From contig JAJEBV010000026.1 in NCBI GenBank assembly GCA_022822365.1, positions 1-64,000 on the forward strand: a DNA stretch of 64,000 nt, read 5' to 3'. Each line of letters begins with the position of its first letter. The stretch's first letter is position 1. This document shows positions 48,592-56,321 of the stretch, piece after piece. This DNA comes from Thermoanaerobaculia bacterium. Lineage in GTDB: Bacteria; Acidobacteriota; Thermoanaerobaculia; Multivoradales; Multivoraceae. The position numbers and the translations under genes were made by a program. Below the pieces are notes generated by a model. That model had not been told where the DNA came from and ran no database searches. It saw nothing but the letters and a program-made list of their open reading frames with translations.

Positions 48592-50102
48592 GCGATCGGG
48601 TAGTCATCGTTGGCGGCGGCCATAACGGACTGGTCGCCGCGGCGCTCCTGGCGCGTTCGGGACGCGACGTCGTTCTGCTCGAGGCGCGTCCGGAACTCGG
48701 CGGGCTGGCCGCGACGCGGGAACTCATCCCCGGCCATCGCGTCGATGCGGGCAGCCACGACCTGGGGATGTTCCGCCGTTCCGTGATGGAGGAGCTGGAC
48801 TTTGGCGGACATGGGCTGGAGTTGATCGAGGCGCCGGCGGTAGCCGCGGTTCCGGCGACCGCCGATTCGAGCGCCGTCGTGCTCTGGCCTGAAGTGGCGC
48901 GTACCGTGGAGGGGCTGGGTCAGGTCAGCCGTCGGGACGCGGCAGCCTGGCCCGGCTTCGTGTTCGAGCTGGCCGAGCGCGCGGCGGCTCTCGAGCCGCT
49001 CCTTTCCAGGCCGTTGGAACTCGCCGACATGGGGCGCCTTCTCATCGCGCCGGAACTCCTGCGGACGCTGTCCTCACCGCTCGAGGAGTCGCTGCGCGAG
49101 CGGTTCGAGAACCCGTCGCTGCTGGCCGCGCTTTGCGGAGTCGCGCTCCCCGCGACCGGCCTGGGGCCCCGGGCGAACGGTACCGGCTGGCCGTTGCTCT
49201 TCCACTGCGCGCTGGGCGGTTCCGACCGGTTGGCGCCGGTCGTGCGCGCTCGGGGCGGCGCCGGGGCCCTGGCTTCCGCCCTGGCCGCTTCGGCCGCGGC
49301 GTCGGGCGCCGAGATTCGGACCGGCGCCGCCGTCTCCCGGATTCTCGTTGATTCGGGCCGCGTCGCCGGCGTTCGGTTGGCGGATGGCGCACGGATCGAG
49401 GCCGGGGCCGTCATCTCGACCGCGACGCCCTCCGTCACCTTCCTCGATCTGATCGGCGCGCCACGCCTCGAACCTCGCTTCGTGCGGCGCCTGCTCAACG
49501 TGAAGTACCGGGGCGCCGCCGCGAGACTGGCCCTGTCGCTCGACGGGCTGCCGGCTTTCCGCGGGCTGGAGCGGCCGGCGCTGACCGGCCGGATCGTGCT
49601 GGCGGAGCAGCCGGACGACATCGAGCGGGCGGCCGACGCCGCGAAGTACCGCCGCCTGCCGGACCGCCCGTGGATCGAGGCGGCCCTGCCAACGGCGCTC
49701 GATCCGTCGCTGGCGCCCGCGGGGCGGCACCTGTTGCTGGCGACGGTCCATCACCTGCCGTTCAACCTGGAGGGCGGCTGGGACGCGGGCGGCCCGGAGC
49801 TGCTGGCCCGGGCGGCGGCCGAACTCGAGCGGTGGGCCCCCGGCATCGGCGGCCTGGTCCGGGAACACGCGGTTCTGCTCCCCACGGATTACGAGGCGGA
49901 GTACGGCGCGACGGCCGGCGCGCTCCATCACGGCGAGATGAATCCGTCGCAGAGCCTGTGGCTCCGACCGACGGCGGCGGCCTGGGCGGGCGAGCCGCTG
50001 CCGGTCGCCGGCCTGTGGCTGGGCGGCGCCGGCTGCCATCCCGGCGGCGGTCTGACCGGCCTGCCGGGAATGATCGCTGCGGTATCCCTGCTCAGGGGAT
50101 AA
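48588..50102 (+). CDS. FAD-dependent oxidoreductase, PYROXD2-like, copy B
   Basis: The 504-residue paralogue starts at TTG overlapping the preceding stop (TTGA). It keeps VVIVGGGHNGLVAAALLARSG, EARPELGGLAATRELIPGH, GGAGALASALAASAAASGAEI and a C-terminal LWLGGAGCHPGGGLTGLPG. It is shorter than its neighbour by about 70 residues. The tandem pair may form a heterodimer or act on successive intermediates. This is inference from context. Confidence 0.85.
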   Translation: MSDRVVIVGGGHNGLVAAALLARSGRDVVLLEARPELGGLAATRELIPGHRVDAGSHDLGMFRRSVMEELDFGGHGLELIEAPAVAAVPATADSSAVVLWPEVARTVEGLGQVSRRDAAAWPGFVFELAERAAALEPLLSRPLELADMGRLLIAPELLRTLSSPLEESLRERFENPSLLAALCGVALPATGLGPRANGTGWPLLFHCALGGSDRLAPVVRARGGAGALASALAASAAASGAEIRTGAAVSRILVDSGRVAGVRLADGARIEAGAVISTATPSVTFLDLIGAPRLEPRFVRRLLNVKYRGAAARLALSLDGLPAFRGLERPALTGRIVLAEQPDDIERAADAAKYRRLPDRPWIEAALPTALDPSLAPAGRHLLLATVHHLPFNLEGGWDAGGPELLARAAAELERWAPGIGGLVREHAVLLPTDYEAEYGATAGALHHGEMNPSQSLWLRPTAAAWAGEPLPVAGLWLGGAGCHPGGGLTGLPGMIAAVSLLRG

Positions 50103-50131
50103 CCTCGCGCGACTCGACTTGGAGATCATCG

Positions 50132-50686
50132 ATGAAGAACTTCCTTCCCTTCGTGTTCGCGCTCGGCACGGCGCTCTGCTGGGGCCTCTACGGCCCGGTG
50201 CTCGGCAGGGCGCGCCTGGTGGACGAGTCCATGTCGCCGTTCAAGCCCTATGTCGGCATCGGCATCGCCTATCTCGTCATCGCGATCGTCGGCGGCCTGA
50301 TCGGCATGCGAGTGATGGGCGACAGCTTCGAACCCACGGGTCCGTCCGGTGTCTGGGGCCTCTACGCGGGCACGCTCGGCGCCCTGGGAGCCCTCTCGTT
50401 GACGCTGGCCATGTTCAGCGGCGGAGCGCGGATTCCCTACGCCGTCATGCCGGTCGTGTTCGGCGGCGCGGTCACCGTTACGGCGCTCTACACGCTGTAC
50501 CGCGGTCGGGGCCAGCTCGAGGTGAGTCCGCTGCTCTGGGTGGGCATCGCCGGCATGTTGATCTCGGTCGTGCTGATCACGACGAACACGCCGCATCCAG
50601 GGCCGCCCGGCGGGGGGCACGGCGAGTCCACCGAGCACCCGGCCGCCGCGGAAGACGGCGGAGGAGAGCCGGGGCCGGCTTCCTGA
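50132..50686 (+). CDS. small multispanning membrane protein, DMT/EamA-like half
   Basis: The 184-residue protein has about five hydrophobic segments: FVFALGTALCWGLYGPVLG, IGIAYLVIAIVGGLIGMRV, LYAGTLGALGALSLTLAMF, AVMPVVFGGAVTVTALYTL and WVGIAGMLISVVLITT. The first and last resemble half of a drug/metabolite transporter. It ends in a Gly/Pro/His-rich tail. The ATG at 50132 follows GGAG. It is probably the last gene of the catabolic operon and may export or import a product. Confidence 0.78.
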   Translation: MKNFLPFVFALGTALCWGLYGPVLGRARLVDESMSPFKPYVGIGIAYLVIAIVGGLIGMRVMGDSFEPTGPSGVWGLYAGTLGALGALSLTLAMFSGGARIPYAVMPVVFGGAVTVTALYTLYRGRGQLEVSPLLWVGIAGMLISVVLITTNTPHPGPPGGGHGESTEHPAAAEDGGGEPGPAS

Positions 50687-50739
50687 CGCCGTCGACGCGG
50701 TGGATTGGAGGAGCGGTCCGGCGGAGCCCGCCAGTGTCC

Positions 50740-50769
50740 TTGACAAATGGGACCAAATCGCTCCACTAT
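50740..50769 (+). promoter_or_regulatory. candidate sigma-70-like promoter of the thioredoxin/PDZ gene
   Basis: A perfect -35 TTGACA lies at 50740-50745, followed by a weak -10 CACTAT at 50764-50769 (18 bases apart). The transcript would begin about 45 bases before the ATG at 50825. The -10 is only a partial match, so the call is tentative. Confidence 0.4.
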
Positions 50770-50824
50770 TCTCGTTCAGCCCTCGGCCAGCCTGGTCGTG
50801 GATGAAACGCGAGAGGAATCGAAG

Positions 50825-52159
50825 ATGCGACGACTGGAATCGAGACAGCCTGACGCTCCGGCCGGGGTGAGACCGGCCCGGGTACTGGCCATGATCCTTC
50901 TGACGATCGGTATGGCCTTTTCCGTCGCAGGCGCTGCAGTCGCGCAGCCGGCACCGGGCGACACGCTCGAGTGGCTCGACGACTACCAGGAGGCACTGGC
51001 CAGGGCTCGCGAGGAGGGATTGCCCCTGCTCGTCGAGTTCCGCTGCGCGCCTTGAATCAGCGGCAGGCGATTTGACGCACAGGTTGTGCTGTCACCGAGA
51101 GACTCCGAAAGGGGTCGTCTGCTGCAGCGATTCGTTCGCGCGCGCATTGTGAACCTGGTCGGGATCGATGTCGGTCTGTACGACTTCGACCGGCACAACG
51201 CGATCTACTTCTTCATCGTCAGTCCGGACGAGGACATCTACCTGCGCTACGGCGGTCGCGACGCGGCGTCGGCCGACAGCTATCTCGACCTCGACAGCTT
51301 CGTGCTGGCGCTCGAAGCGGGGCTGGAGCAACATGACCTCTGGCAGGCCGGCGAGCTGCCGTCACGCCAGCGGCCGAAGGCCCTGTTCCCGCGCGAAATG
51401 GAGCGGTTGAAGACGATCGAGATGGACCGGGGCCGCTGTATCGAGTGCCACATGATCGGCGACTACTAGGCGGTCGACAAGGAGATAGCGGGAACCCTGG
51501 ACAAGCGCAGCGACATGTTCCGGACGCCGGACATCCGGGACATCGGCATTCACCTGGACATCCCGAAGGGCCTGGTCGTCGGGCGCTCCACGGGCCCGGC
51601 GGCGGCGGCCGGACTCGAGCCCGGCGACCGCATCGCCGCCGCGGCCGGGACGGACGTGCTGGCGTACGGAGACCTCCTGCACGCCTACGATCAGCACGAT
51701 CGGACCGCCACGACGTTGGAACTGACCGTGGAGCGCGAAGGCGGCAGGCACGTCGACGTCGAAGTCGCCCTCCCGCCGCTGTGGTGGGTCACAGACCTGG
51801 GCTACCGCTACTGGTCGATCGATCCGGTGACCTATCTGAGCGCTTCGCCCTTGCCTGCGGAGCGAAAGCGGGAACTCGATCTCCGTCCGGACGGCTTTGC
51901 CTGCGAAGTGACGCGCGTCAATCCGCGCGCGACGGTCCTGGAACTCCACGAGATCAAGGCCGGCGACGTGATCTACGCCGTGGACGGCATCGAGGCGGAC
52001 CCGCCGATCGACGACTGCCTGCTCTATCTGAGGCTGAACGTGACGGCGGGAAGCGACACGCGGCTGGGCGTGGTGCGAGACGGCGTGCGGCTGGACGTGA
52101 CCGCCGGGACCCAGCGCCAGTTGTACCGTAAGTTGACGCCGACCCCCTCGGGACCGTGA
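50825..52159 (+). CDS. thioredoxin-like/CxxCH/PDZ protein, probable selenoprotein (two in-frame stops)
   Basis: Read through, this 445-codon frame gives one coherent protein: a signal (TIGMAFSVAGAAVAQ), a thioredoxin-like fold with VEFR-C74-A-P-X77, a CIECH site at 205-209, and two PDZ domains (about 235-320 and 350-440). Codon 77 is TGA (51053), in the CxxU position, so selenocysteine fits. Codon 215 is TAG (51467), which Sec cannot explain; it may be a nonsense mutation or a sequence error. The frame stays intact throughout. I recall a family described as Trx7/PDZ (seleno)protein. GAGAGGAA precedes the ATG. The next gene overlaps as GTGA. Confidence 0.75.
51053..51055 (+). other. in-frame TGA, probable selenocysteine codon (CxxU)
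   Basis: TGA replaces the second Cys of a thioredoxin-type CxxC (Cys-Ala-Pro-Sec). Homologous sequence continues in the same frame on both sides. A weak hairpin, GCG-atttga-CGC at 51067-51078, starts 11 bases downstream. The loop lacks the early G typical of bacterial SECIS elements, so the element is not proven. Confidence 0.7.
51467..51469 (+). other. in-frame TAG in the thioredoxin/PDZ gene
   Basis: TAG follows GDY and precedes AVDKEIAG in the same frame. The downstream PDZ part has an ATG at 51515 but no convincing ribosome site, so independent translation is doubtful. It is most simply a recent nonsense mutation or an error. Amber readthrough is the other possibility. Confidence 0.6.
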
Positions 52160-53478
52160 GGACCGCCGCCATGAGATGTTCCACCGCCATTGCCGCTACT
52201 CTCTTCGGCCTTGCCGGCCTGTCGGGTTTCGTCCCGCCGGTCGGCGCGCGGGCAGCCTCCGAACCGGCCGGCCAGGAGGTCTGGTTGGGCGAGGACCTGG
52301 CCGTGACCTACCTGGCGCGGGTCGAGGGCGACTGGCTCGTCGTGGAAGCGCGGCACGAGCCGGGCTGGCACACCTACGCGATGGACAATCCGGAGCGCGC
52401 CGAACAGGCGTCGGACAGGTCCACGACCGAGGCCGAGCTTCCCACCGTGATCACGCCGTCGCCGGAGATCGTCCTGGGCGGACCGTGGCTGCAGACGGAC
52501 CCGATCGATCTCTCGGACCCCGAGATTCTCTGGTACACGTGGGGCTTCGAAGATCGTTCCTTCTTCGCTGCCCGCGTCGAGCGGACAGAACCCGGCGCCT
52601 GGGTTGCAGTCAACGCGCAGGCCTGTACGGACAAGCTCTGTGCGATGGTCGAGGATCTCCGCGTTCCAGTGTTGACGAGCAGCGCTCAGTCGATCGATCC
52701 GGCGACGCTGGTCGGAGTGCGTGGCCTCGACGATGCTCCGACCGAGCCGACCGGCGTCCGCGAACGGTTCGTCGAGTTCGGAGACTGGTTCCAGCGAGCG
52801 CTCGACATCGAGTGCAGCGGACAGGTGCCGGCCGCGCGCCTGGTGAAGATCATGGCGCCGGGAGTCGACCGCCCGCGGCAGTTGAACTGGGTGCTGGCGC
52901 TCGACGTCGACGAGGACGGGTTCCTGGAGCCCGGCGAGGTCGGCCGGGGATTGTGGAGCAACCTGGACTACCAGGTCGAGCGCCGGATGGTGGGCGACGT
53001 TGACGGCGACGCGCTCCTGAGCCCGCGCGAGTACTCCCTCTTCGTGCCGGACCCGGGCGCCGAGACGAGCGCCGACGGAGTGAGCGAGATGCAGGACAGG
53101 TACTTCTCGGATCTGGACAGCAACGGCGATCGCCAGGTCAGCCGCGACGAGATCGTTGAGAACTTCGCGGCCGGCTACGTCTCCCGCCATTGGGCCCACA
53201 TGGTGGTCTTCCACCTCGGCCGCGCGGATGCCGATGGCGACGGCGCGGTGGACCTGGAGGAGCTGGCCGGCGCCGTCGAGGACGCCGGCGGTTCCGCGGC
53301 TCCATCGGTTCTCGAGGACTGGTTCAAGGCCGTGGCGCCGAACGCGCCCGGGCTGCGGATCGTTCCCTCCGAGTCGCTGACGGCGGTGCTGACCGAGGCC
53401 GGCGCTACCGCTCAAGGGCGGGAGCCGCTCGAAGCGCCGCTACGCTCCCTGCTGTCGCCGGACTGTCCTGCTCGCTAG
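52156..53478 (+). CDS. exported DsbD N-terminal-like domain plus EF-hands
   Basis: The 440-residue protein has a signal peptide, then a DsbD-alpha-like immunoglobulin fold with a Cys pair (QACTDKLC), as in DsbD partners. The C-terminal half carries calcium loops of EF-hand type at about 249 (DVDEDGFLEPGE), 280 (DVDGDALLSPRE), 318 (DLDSNGDRQVSRDE) and 356 (DADGDGAVDLEE). It starts at GTG overlapping the preceding stop; an ATG at 52171 is an alternative. It probably forms a periplasmic thiol-redox pair with the upstream selenoprotein. Confidence 0.82.
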   Translation: MRTAAMRCSTAIAATLFGLAGLSGFVPPVGARAASEPAGQEVWLGEDLAVTYLARVEGDWLVVEARHEPGWHTYAMDNPERAEQASDRSTTEAELPTVITPSPEIVLGGPWLQTDPIDLSDPEILWYTWGFEDRSFFAARVERTEPGAWVAVNAQACTDKLCAMVEDLRVPVLTSSAQSIDPATLVGVRGLDDAPTEPTGVRERFVEFGDWFQRALDIECSGQVPAARLVKIMAPGVDRPRQLNWVLALDVDEDGFLEPGEVGRGLWSNLDYQVERRMVGDVDGDALLSPREYSLFVPDPGAETSADGVSEMQDRYFSDLDSNGDRQVSRDEIVENFAAGYVSRHWAHMVVFHLGRADADGDGAVDLEELAGAVEDAGGSAAPSVLEDWFKAVAPNAPGLRIVPSESLTAVLTEAGATAQGREPLEAPLRSLLSPDCPAR

Positions 53479-53501
53479 CAGCTATCGGGGGTCCGTCTGG
53501 A

Positions 53502-54722
53502 TCAGAAGATGTAGCCCATCGCCAGGTTCCACTCGTCGAACCCGGTGCCGCCGGGGTTGGTCCAGTCCTGGTAGGCGAACTTGAACACCACGCGATCGAT
53601 TGGCTGGAAGGCGACGCCCCAGGTCAGGATCTCGCGATCGAAGATCGGGTTCTTCTCGAAGCCGGCCGGAACGCGGACCTGCGTGTCGATCGACTCGGCC
53701 CGAACGAAGGGTGAGAGCGAAGCGCGCGCGCCACGGCGCGCGAGAAGGTCGTAGGACACCTCGACGTAGTGCCCTTCGAGCCGTTCGCCGATCGAGTCAC
53801 CGCCGACATTGCCCAGGGCCGCGTTCAATCGCGCGGCGTCGCCCACATCGGCCTGAGTCCACAGCCCGCGCAACCGGAAACCGCGGTGGCTCCACTCGAC
53901 GTGGAAGTCGAGGATCTCCGTACGGGCATCGATCGTGTCGCCCGCGGGATCGAGCAGGCCCTGACCCGAGTTGCCGACGTAGGTGGAAGCACCCACGATC
54001 AAGCCGGGCGTTGCCGTGTAGTCGAGCCGTCCGGTCCAGGCGAAGTCCTCGGCGAGCGCCCCGGCGCCGTTCTGGCGTCCGCCGCCCAGACCGTTCGAGG
54101 TGAGTCCGGCGCCGTTCAGGCCGTTGACGATGTAGCTCCTGTAGGAGAACTGCCCCACGTCGCCAAAGATGCCGGCGCCGTTCTCGCGCCACGTGCTGGG
54201 GATCAGGACCTGCTCCACGTACGGGCGTTCCGCGCTCGGGAAGAGCGTTGGCTCGTGCAATTCGTTGAGCCAGCCCATGGGCGGCAGCAGCAATCCGCTG
54301 CGGAAGTTCAACTGCGGCTTCCACAGGTAGTCGACCCAGGCGAACTCGAGTGATGCGCTGCCGGACTCGCTCGTCGAGGTGTTCTCGAACTCGATGCCGG
54401 AGTTGAAGACCCACCTGTCGTTGAACCTGTAGCCCACGTAGACGGCGGCGCGGAGAAAGTCGACCACGTCTCCGAAGCCGGTCGGCGTGCCGCCTTCCCG
54501 CTTGCTGGCGTAGCTCTCGAAGACCATCTCACCGTAGCCACCGATGGCGAGGCCGTCCTCGACGCGGTAGACCTTCGACGCGGCGATCCCCAGGCCGTAC
54601 ACGCCTTGGCCCTCTACGGAATCGGGCTCCGTACCCGGCTTCTCGGGGGAGGTCTGGGCCAGGGCGACGCCGCTGGCGAGGACCAGGCCGAAGAACAGTC
54701 CGAGTCTGCGAGAGGGGCGCAC
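53502..54722 (-). CDS. outer-membrane porin, OprO/OprP-like
   Basis: The 406-residue product has a signal peptide (GLFFGLVLASGVALAQ) and a 16-strand porin pattern: IGGYGEMVFESYAS, AAVYVGYRFNDRWVFNSGIEFEN, FAWVDYLWKPQLNFRSGLLLPPMG, and a C-terminal NLAMGYIF with final Phe. The FNFRSG/PPMG segment matches phosphate-selective porin relatives, but the substrate is uncertain. The start is GTG at 54720-54722. The preceding gene converges on it, and it may be regulated alone. Confidence 0.85.
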   Translation of the reverse strand: MRPSRRLGLFFGLVLASGVALAQTSPEKPGTEPDSVEGQGVYGLGIAASKVYRVEDGLAIGGYGEMVFESYASKREGGTPTGFGDVVDFLRAAVYVGYRFNDRWVFNSGIEFENTSTSESGSASLEFAWVDYLWKPQLNFRSGLLLPPMGWLNELHEPTLFPSAERPYVEQVLIPSTWRENGAGIFGDVGQFSYRSYIVNGLNGAGLTSNGLGGGRQNGAGALAEDFAWTGRLDYTATPGLIVGASTYVGNSGQGLLDPAGDTIDARTEILDFHVEWSHRGFRLRGLWTQADVGDAARLNAALGNVGGDSIGERLEGHYVEVSYDLLARRGARASLSPFVRAESIDTQVRVPAGFEKNPIFDREILTWGVAFQPIDRVVFKFAYQDWTNPGGTGFDEWNLAMGYIF

Positions 54723-54831
54723 TTCAGAGACGAATCCGGCGGCGGTGAATGCCGCTGGCCGCGGGACGAAAAAGGTGAGCCTGTTCGGCCGCCTGATGGC
54801 GACCGAACAGGGCTGAACGCTTGGGAAACGC

Positions 54832-55236
54832 CTACTCGACGACGCGCGTCGCGTTCGCTTCCATGTCGCCGAAGTCGCTGGCGAAGGCGCCGGTGAGCGT
54901 GTCGCCGTCGACCATGCCGGAGAACGTCAGGCTGAGCGACTGTCCGCCGGCGTCGATGGCCATGGTGAAGCCGAGCGTGCCGTCGTCGTTCCAGCTCATG
55001 TCGGTGAGCTCGACGTCACCCTGGGGAGAACTCATCGTTCCCATCAGGCCGCTGGCGTCGCCGGACACGATCAGGGTTGGTTCCTGGGTGCCGAGCGGCG
55101 TCTCGATCGTCATGTTCCAGGAGCCGACGGCGGCGGGCAGGGCCGGGGCGCCGTAGCCGCTGCAGGCGACCGTAAGCAGGGCGGCGACGAGGGCCAGGAG
55201 CAGGGTGTTGCGGAGTTTCCCGGTTCTGGGGGTCAT
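54832..55236 (-). CDS. small lipoprotein of unknown function
   Basis: The 134-residue protein has a clear lipoprotein signal (LLTVACSG) and a beta-rich mature part: SWNMTIETPLG, EPTLIVSGDASGLMG, GDVELTDMSWNDDGTLGFTM, SLSLTFSGMVDGDTLTGAF. The repeated DGTL-FTM and DGDTLTG pattern recalls small lipocalin-like or avidin-like barrels seen in Acidobacteria. I know no function. It lies between the porin and PPK2 genes on the same strand. Confidence 0.78.
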   Translation of the reverse strand: MTPRTGKLRNTLLLALVAALLTVACSGYGAPALPAAVGSWNMTIETPLGTQEPTLIVSGDASGLMGTMSSPQGDVELTDMSWNDDGTLGFTMAIDAGGQSLSLTFSGMVDGDTLTGAFASDFGDMEANATRVVE

Positions 55237-55365
55237 GGTGGCCTTTCCGGTCCCCGTCGGGACCCGTGTCGTTCGAAGCGTTGCCTGGAGCGTCGGAGCG
55301 CTCCGTAGTCAGGATCGCGTAGGCGGCGAATGATAGCCGAGGAACCAGTTTGAGGTTTGGCGGCG

Positions 55366-56271
55366 CTACTCGTTCTCCAACTGGCGGCGCATGTCGTCGA
55401 ACATGGCCAGGTCGGCCAGCGATGGTTCCGGGTTGTGCAGGTCGAGGCTCGCCAGCGTGTCGCGCACGATGTCGGCGACCGCCCAGCGCATGTACGGCTT
55501 GCTCTCGGCGGGAATCGCGTACCACGGCGCGTGGCTCCTGGTGGTGGACCGGATCGCCTCGCCGTAGGCGCTCATGTACTCGTTCCAGAACCCGCGCTCA
55601 CGGACATCGCTGATGGCGAACTTCCAGTGCTTGTCGGGACGGTCGAGTCGGCGAAGGAAGCGCGCTTTCTGCTCGTCGCGGGAGATGTTCAGGAAGAACT
55701 TGAGAATCACGGTGCCGTTGCGCGCCAGGTGCCGCTCGTGCTCGACGATCGACTCCATGCGCTGCTGCCACAGGCCGTTCGGGTCCAGATGGGGGAGGTT
55801 CTGCTTCTCCAGTATCTCGGGATGGACCCGGACCACGAGGACCTCCTCGTAGTAGCTGCGGTTGAAGACACCGATGCGGCCGCGCTCGGGCAGGCTGCGG
55901 GCGGTGCGCCAGAGGAAGTCGTGATCGAGTTCCTCGCTCGACGGCTGCTTGAAGTTGAAGACCTGGCAGCCCGCCGGATTGACGCCGGTTAGCAGGGCGT
56001 TGATCGTGCTGTCCTTGCCGGCGGCGTCCATGGCCTGGAAGATCAGCAGCAGCGCATGGCGGTTCTCGGCGTAGAGCAGCCGCTGCTGGCGGCTGATGTC
56101 GCGCACGGCGCGGCGCCGCAACTTGCGGAGCTCGTTGTGTCGCGGAGCATCCGGCGGCGGCGCCGTCGGCCACTGCCGCGGATCGAAGCGCTTCGTGCCC
56201 TCGGGCACCAGGTAGCGCTGCGCCGGCTTGGCGGCCTCCTGGAGGGCGCCTTCGGGACCGTTCGGGGGCAT
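55366..56271 (-). CDS. polyphosphate kinase 2 family protein
   Basis: The 301-residue protein shows the PPK2 core: Walker A-like MDAAGKDSTINALL, the Walker B and lid regions with GVFNRSYYEEVLVVRVHPE, and DRPDKHWKFAISDVRERGFW. PPK2 enzymes transfer phosphate from polyphosphate to NDP or NMP, regenerating nucleotides. Which subclass is not certain; the single domain of about 300 residues fits classes I or III. The ATG at 56269-56271 is the only good start. It is divergent from the sulfatase gene. Confidence 0.92.
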   Translation of the reverse strand: MPPNGPEGALQEAAKPAQRYLVPEGTKRFDPRQWPTAPPPDAPRHNELRKLRRRAVRDISRQQRLLYAENRHALLLIFQAMDAAGKDSTINALLTGVNPAGCQVFNFKQPSSEELDHDFLWRTARSLPERGRIGVFNRSYYEEVLVVRVHPEILEKQNLPHLDPNGLWQQRMESIVEHERHLARNGTVILKFFLNISRDEQKARFLRRLDRPDKHWKFAISDVRERGFWNEYMSAYGEAIRSTTRSHAPWYAIPAESKPYMRWAVADIVRDTLASLDLHNPEPSLADLAMFDDMRRQLENE

Positions 56272-56321
56272 GAACGCCTAGGATACTCGCTACGGATTGA
56301 CCGGGCCGGGAGACGATCGCG

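Noticed and set aside
51515..52159. PDZ protein as an independent gene starting at 51515
   Set aside because: It lacks a ribosome site and is in frame with the upstream thioredoxin part; one interrupted gene is a better reading.
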